Shown in pieces: positions 6,259-9,696 of a DNA stretch of 9,696 bases. The stretch is taken from contig CAISGS010000236.1 of the NCBI GenBank assembly GCA_903884915.1, positions 1 to 9,696 on the forward strand, written 5' to 3'. The notes beneath the pieces are model-generated. The model was given only the letters and a program-made list of their open reading frames with translations. It did no database searches and had not been told where the DNA came from. The stretch's first letter is position 1. Each line of letters begins with the position of its first letter. A program made the position numbers and the translations under genes. Source of the DNA: an uncultured Caulobacteraceae bacterium (GTDB lineage: Bacteria > Pseudomonadota > Alphaproteobacteria > Caulobacterales > Caulobacteraceae).

Positions 6259-8625
6259 TCAGTAGAGGCCCGACAGGTCCTCAGGCACCTTTTGCACCTT
6301 AGGCGGCGGCGGTGGCGGCGGTACCGATGGGCCCCCACCCCAAGCTTCGCCGTAGGGAACCGGGCCCTCGGGCGTTAGCTGAGCCTTGGGCTCGGTCCCC
6401 GGCCGGAAGGCTTCTCGAATACCGTTGACCAGAACGAACTTGGCATTCTTGGGCGGCTGAAAATCGCGATAGGGACTGCCGCGCAAGGCGGTCTGCATGA
6501 ACTCGATAAAGATCGGCACAGCCGCTTGGCCACCCGTCTCATTGTTACCGAGCGAGCGATTGTCATCGTAACCGACAAAGACGCCGACGACGATCTCTGG
6601 TGAATAGCCGACAAACCAAGCGCTACGATATTCGTTGGTGGTTCCCTTCTTACCCGCCAAAGGACGGCCAAAGGAACTGACCTGAGCTGCCGTACCGCGC
6701 TGCACCACGCCCTGAAGCATGGAGGTGATCTGGTAGGCCGTAATGGGGTCTAGAACCTCGGTTCCGGCCGCAGGCAGATGCGGCGACTCCTCGCCCAAGA
6801 AGCCGACATTGCAACGCTCGCAATCGCGGCCGTCCCCCTTGAGCAAGGGCTTGCCTTCACGGTCTTGAACCAGCTCGATCAGGTGCGGCTCAATCCGGCG
6901 GCCACCATTGACGAACGGGGCATAGGCAGCGGTAAGCTTAAAGGGCGTTGTCTCACCAGACCCTAGCGACATGGCCAGAACCGGAGACATATCCTTGACG
7001 ACGCCCATGCGGATCGCCGTCTCGCGGACCTTGTCCATGCCAATCGCCTGAGCTAGGCGCACCGTCATGGCGTTGCGAGACTGTTCTAGGCCCTTTCGCA
7101 GGACCAGATTGCCATAATAGTCCTTGGTGTAGTTCTCAGGCGACCAGTCCTTGTCAGCAGTCTCGCCCTTGATGGTAATCGGGGCATCAGCAACGACGCT
7201 TGCGGGGGTATAGCCATTGTCCAAAGCCGTCGCATAGACAAAGGGCTTGAAGGCCGAGCCCGGCTGACGCTTGGCCTGGGTCGCGCGATTGAACTTCGAC
7301 AGGGAGAAACTATAGCCGCCGACCATGGCCAGCACCCGGCCTGAATAGGGGTCCATGGCGACGAGTGCGCCATTGACGGTCGGAATTTGCTTGAGGGCAA
7401 ACTGTCCCGGCGATTTTCCCGGCGCGATAAAGATCAGGTCGCCAACATTAAAGCCCTTGGTCGCCCGCGCCCAGACCACGTCCTCTTCAACAATAAAACC
7501 GGTCTTGCCGTCTGTTAGCTGAACCTTGACCGGGCCCTTAGCGGCCTCAACAACCGCGATGACCCAATCACGGCGCTCATAGGGCGGCGTTAGGGCCTTG
7601 GCCTTCTTTTGCCAACCCTCTTGACCAAGCTCGACGCGTCCGACGGCCCCGCGCCAGCCGTGGCGGCGATCATAGAGCTCCAGCCCCTGCATGAGAGCAA
7701 CGCGGGCAGCGGTCTGCAACCGAATGTCCAAGGTGGTACGAAGGTAATAGCCGCCCTCATTGACCTTGTCGCCAAGGGTCAAGATCGCGCGCTGACGAAC
7801 CTCTTCGATGAAATAGTCCGCATCGCGATAGCGCGCGCGGCTGGGTTCGGCCTGAACCTTAAGGTCCGCAGCCATGGCAACCTTAGCCTCTTGCGGCGTG
7901 ACCCAGCCTAGCTCAGCCATTTCGCCGATGATCCAGTTGCGGCGGCGTATGGCATTGGCCTTGTTGCGAACCGGCTGATAGTTCTGCGGCCCCTTTGGCA
8001 AGGCGGCCAGATAGGCCGTCTCCGCCAAGGTCAGGTCCGACAGGGGCTTACCGAAATAGTTATAGGCCGCAGCCCCGACGCCGAACGACCGGTAGCCAAG
8101 CCAGATCTCATTGAGATAGAGCTCTAAAATCTTAGGCTTGCTCAGCACCTGCTCTAGGCGATTGGCAAGGATCGCCTCTTTGAACTTGCGGCCAAAGGTA
8201 ACGTCGCTGTTGAGCAGCACGTTCTTGGCCACCTGCTGAGTGATGGTGGATCCCCCCTCTAGGCGGCGGCCCCGGCTGACATTCAACACGTTCTTCAGAA
8301 CCGCGCGGCTCAGACCCTGATAGTCGATGCCGCCATGCTCATAAAAGTTACGGTCTTCAGCGGCCATAAAGGCCTTCACCACCCGAGGCGGTATCTGATC
8401 ATAGGGCACGAAGATCCGGCGTTCGCGCGAAAACTCACCGATCAGGGTGCCGTCCCACGCATAGACCCGCGTCGCGGTCGGGGGGCGGTAGTTCACAAGG
8501 TCTGAGGCATCGGGCATGTCGTGAAACAGCCAAGCGGAATAGACTGCCAAGCAAATACCAGCCGCAGCAATCAGGCTGAGGATGCTAACGCCTGCAATCG
8601 AAATCCAACGCTCAAACCGCTGCAA
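6259..8625 (-). CDS. mrcA: Penicillin-binding protein 1A (bifunctional class A PBP)
   Basis: The product is 788 residues. A short cytoplasmic tail and a transmembrane helix (~8-31) precede the GT51 glycosyltransferase, with catalytic E90 in an AAEDRNFYEHGGID stretch, GGSTITQQ at 124-131, and the second catalytic-region motif around ELYLNEIWLG. An OB-like insert (~345-405) precedes the transpeptidase, with SxxK at S457-K460 and SxN at S516-N518. It polymerises lipid II and crosslinks the peptides in the periplasm. The third motif, normally KTG, reads KKG (K659-G661), followed by TT. A CxxC pair (RDCERC) lies between the second and third motifs. The C-terminal tail carries seven prolines in a row. 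The start is TTG at 8625, with GGAGG nine bases upstream and no in-frame ATG or GTG before the stop at 8700. The gene lies between the amidase and prfB. Confidence 0.95.
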   Translation of the reverse strand: MQRFERWISIAGVSILSLIAAAGICLAVYSAWLFHDMPDASDLVNYRPPTATRVYAWDGTLIGEFSRERRIFVPYDQIPPRVVKAFMAAEDRNFYEHGGIDYQGLSRAVLKNVLNVSRGRRLEGGSTITQQVAKNVLLNSDVTFGRKFKEAILANRLEQVLSKPKILELYLNEIWLGYRSFGVGAAAYNYFGKPLSDLTLAETAYLAALPKGPQNYQPVRNKANAIRRRNWIIGEMAELGWVTPQEAKVAMAADLKVQAEPSRARYRDADYFIEEVRQRAILTLGDKVNEGGYYLRTTLDIRLQTAARVALMQGLELYDRRHGWRGAVGRVELGQEGWQKKAKALTPPYERRDWVIAVVEAAKGPVKVQLTDGKTGFIVEEDVVWARATKGFNVGDLIFIAPGKSPGQFALKQIPTVNGALVAMDPYSGRVLAMVGGYSFSLSKFNRATQAKRQPGSAFKPFVYATALDNGYTPASVVADAPITIKGETADKDWSPENYTKDYYGNLVLRKGLEQSRNAMTVRLAQAIGMDKVRETAIRMGVVKDMSPVLAMSLGSGETTPFKLTAAYAPFVNGGRRIEPHLIELVQDREGKPLLKGDGRDCERCNVGFLGEESPHLPAAGTEVLDPITAYQITSMLQGVVQRGTAAQVSSFGRPLAGKKGTTNEYRSAWFVGYSPEIVVGVFVGYDDNRSLGNNETGGQAAVPIFIEFMQTALRGSPYRDFQPPKNAKFVLVNGIREAFRPGTEPKAQLTPEGPVPYGEAWGGGPSVPPPPPPPKVQKVPEDLSGLY

Positions 8626-8722
8626 GACCCAGAACCTCCACGGGGCACCTCCACGGATGCCGAACCCGTACAGACGTCGATCTATCCCGTGTCGCGGTCA
8701 GAGGTAAAGCGCAAGAGGTTGA

Positions 8723-8745
8723 AAATTTAACGCAAAGCGTAATTG
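8723..8745 (-). terminator. Weak hairpin after the amidase gene
   Basis: On the minus strand AATTACGC and GCGT-TA-AATT can pair as two 4-base stems with a 2-base bulge and a TTT loop, or alternatively CGCAA with TTGCG. The stem starts 18 bases after the amidase stop and runs into a short T-rich stretch (AAATTTTC). It could weaken read-through into mrcA, but the stem is short and mispriced pairing is easy to find in such sequence. Confidence 0.25.
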
Positions 8746-8763
8746 CGGCTCGGCGTGTGCCCG

Positions 8764-9696
8764 TTATCGAGATGCGACGCGCAACTCTTCGTCGAAATAG
8801 GCATCAATCGAGTCGCCAACAGAATCCATGAAATCCTGACGAGACTCGCGCTCGGCGAGAATGGCCTCATCTTCAAGATTGGTGATAAAACCCATCTCCA
8901 GCAACACGGCAGGAACGTCGGGCGCCAAAAGAACAACAAATCCCGCATCCCGATGACTGCGCGCCAATAGCTGCACATGATCATCGATCCGCGCCAACAA
9001 GAGTTGTGCAAAGGACGCAGAACGGTTCTTGGTCGCGCGCTGGGTCAAATCCAGCAGGATTTGCTTTACGGCCTTATCCTGAGCCGGAAGGTTCACATCA
9101 TAGAACCAGTTGTTCTTCTCAAGCGCATTGCGCGCGGCCCGATCGGAGCCCTTGTCCGACAGGGTATAGACGCTCGCGCCGCGGGTCTGACTGTTCGCGC
9201 CTGAATCCGAATGGAGCGAGATGAAGAGGTCGGCATTGGCATGGCGCGCGACCTGAACGCGATTTTCCAAGGGGATGAAAACATCGGTGTCGCGGGTCAG
9301 GATCACCTTGTAACGGCCAGACCGGTCCAACCGCTCTTTTAGAGACAGGGCCGCGGCAAGATTGATGTCTTTCTCATTGGTCTCAGAACCCTTGGCACCG
9401 GGGTCGTGGCCGCCGTGGCCTGCGTCGATGACAATAACCTTCTTCAGACGCAGAGGCGCAACATAGGGGCGCGGCGTCGAGGTTGCCTTTTGTACGACCA
9501 CAGGCTCAACCCGAACGGCTGGCGCAGGGGGCAACAAAACCGGTGAAGGGGTCTTAAAGGAAACAGGCGTCAGAACCGCCGGCTTGACCGCCACGACAGG
9601 CGCAATGGCCGTGACCGCAGTGGAAGACACAATATCGACGACATAACGATAGGCGGTTGAACCCTCGCTCGGAGGCAGCAAGAACCGGCGCTTAAC
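8764..9696 (-). CDS. amiC: N-acetylmuramoyl-L-alanine amidase (Amidase_3 with AMIN domain), 5' end beyond window
   Basis: The frame is open to the right edge, giving 310 visible residues. The first lines (VKRRFLLPPSEGSTAYRYVV...) look like the end of an AMIN domain, so a signal peptide and most of AMIN lie outside. A Pro/Val/Ala-rich linker (~30-80) leads to the Amidase_3 domain with zinc ligands H94 (DAGHGGHDPG), E108 (NEKDINL) and H162 (SLHSDS), and the catalytic glutamate E267 (LLEMGFITN). Such enzymes cut the amide bond between muramic acid and the stem peptide, splitting daughter cells; AMIN domains bind peptidoglycan or septal sites. The insertion after H162 (~185-240) resembles the autoinhibitory segment of EnvC/NlpD-activated AmiC types, but this is inference. 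A TTG at 9681 is not the real start. The gene is upstream of mrcA on the same strand, with a 138-base gap. Confidence 0.93.
   Translation of the reverse strand, partial: VKRRFLLPPSEGSTAYRYVVDIVSSTAVTAIAPVVAVKPAVLTPVSFKTPSPVLLPPAPAVRVEPVVVQKATSTPRPYVAPLRLKKVIVIDAGHGGHDPGAKGSETNEKDINLAAALSLKERLDRSGRYKVILTRDTDVFIPLENRVQVARHANADLFISLHSDSGANSQTRGASVYTLSDKGSDRAARNALEKNNWFYDVNLPAQDKAVKQILLDLTQRATKNRSASFAQLLLARIDDHVQLLARSHRDAGFVVLLAPDVPAVLLEMGFITNLEDEAILAERESRQDFMDSVGDSIDAYFDEELRVASR

Noticed and set aside
6300..6325. GGC/GGT-rich repeat as a simple repeat locus
   Set aside because: It is the reverse of the polyproline codons at the end of PBP1A and is explained by that coding sequence.
9679..9681. 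TTG at 9681 as the amidase start
   Set aside because: The frame stays open to the window edge and the residues before TTG (VKRRF) continue an AMIN-like sequence, so the gene is cut by the window rather than starting here.

Overview
The window looks like ordinary chromosomal core from an alphaproteobacterium. It is probably of the Caulobacterales (Caulobacter/Asticcacaulis type). This rests on the protein families, on the N-terminus of the bactofilin, on promoter-like sites that resemble the Caulobacter housekeeping consensus, on frequent TTG starts, and on a moderately high GC content judged by eye. The genus cannot be fixed from this sequence alone. I see no mobile element, CRISPR array, tRNA or rRNA, and coding density is high. 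No gap between genes exceeds 190 bases.

Layout. Bases 1-2686 (minus strand) hold the first ~895 codons of a large AsmA/YhdP-like envelope protein that runs off the left edge. It is transcribed divergently from bcp, a single-cysteine peroxiredoxin (2801-3271, plus). A 187-base gap with a strong hairpin and a candidate promoter follows. Next come two overlapping plus-strand genes: a membrane-anchored M23 (LytM-type) endopeptidase (3459-4631) and a bactofilin (4612-5067), which overlap by 20 bases. Converging on them from the right is a minus-strand run, in transcription order: an N-acetylmuramoyl-L-alanine amidase (8764 to beyond the right edge), penicillin-binding protein 1A (6259-8625), and peptide chain release factor 2 (5077-6190). 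prfB contains the classic programmed +1 frameshift, so its true start is 6190.

How the genes work together. Five of the seven genes concern the cell envelope: glycan polymerisation and crosslinking (PBP1A), septal or crosswall amide cleavage (amidase), crosslink cleavage (M23), scaffold-directed positioning of wall enzymes (bactofilin), and probable lipid supply to the outer membrane (YhdP-like). The M23 and bactofilin pair matches the established bactofilin-hydrolase partnership. The most notable details are the prfB recoding site, a Lys in place of the Thr of the KTG box of PBP1A, and the 20-base overlap that encodes the bactofilin membrane-targeting N-terminus. I found no previously undescribed system.
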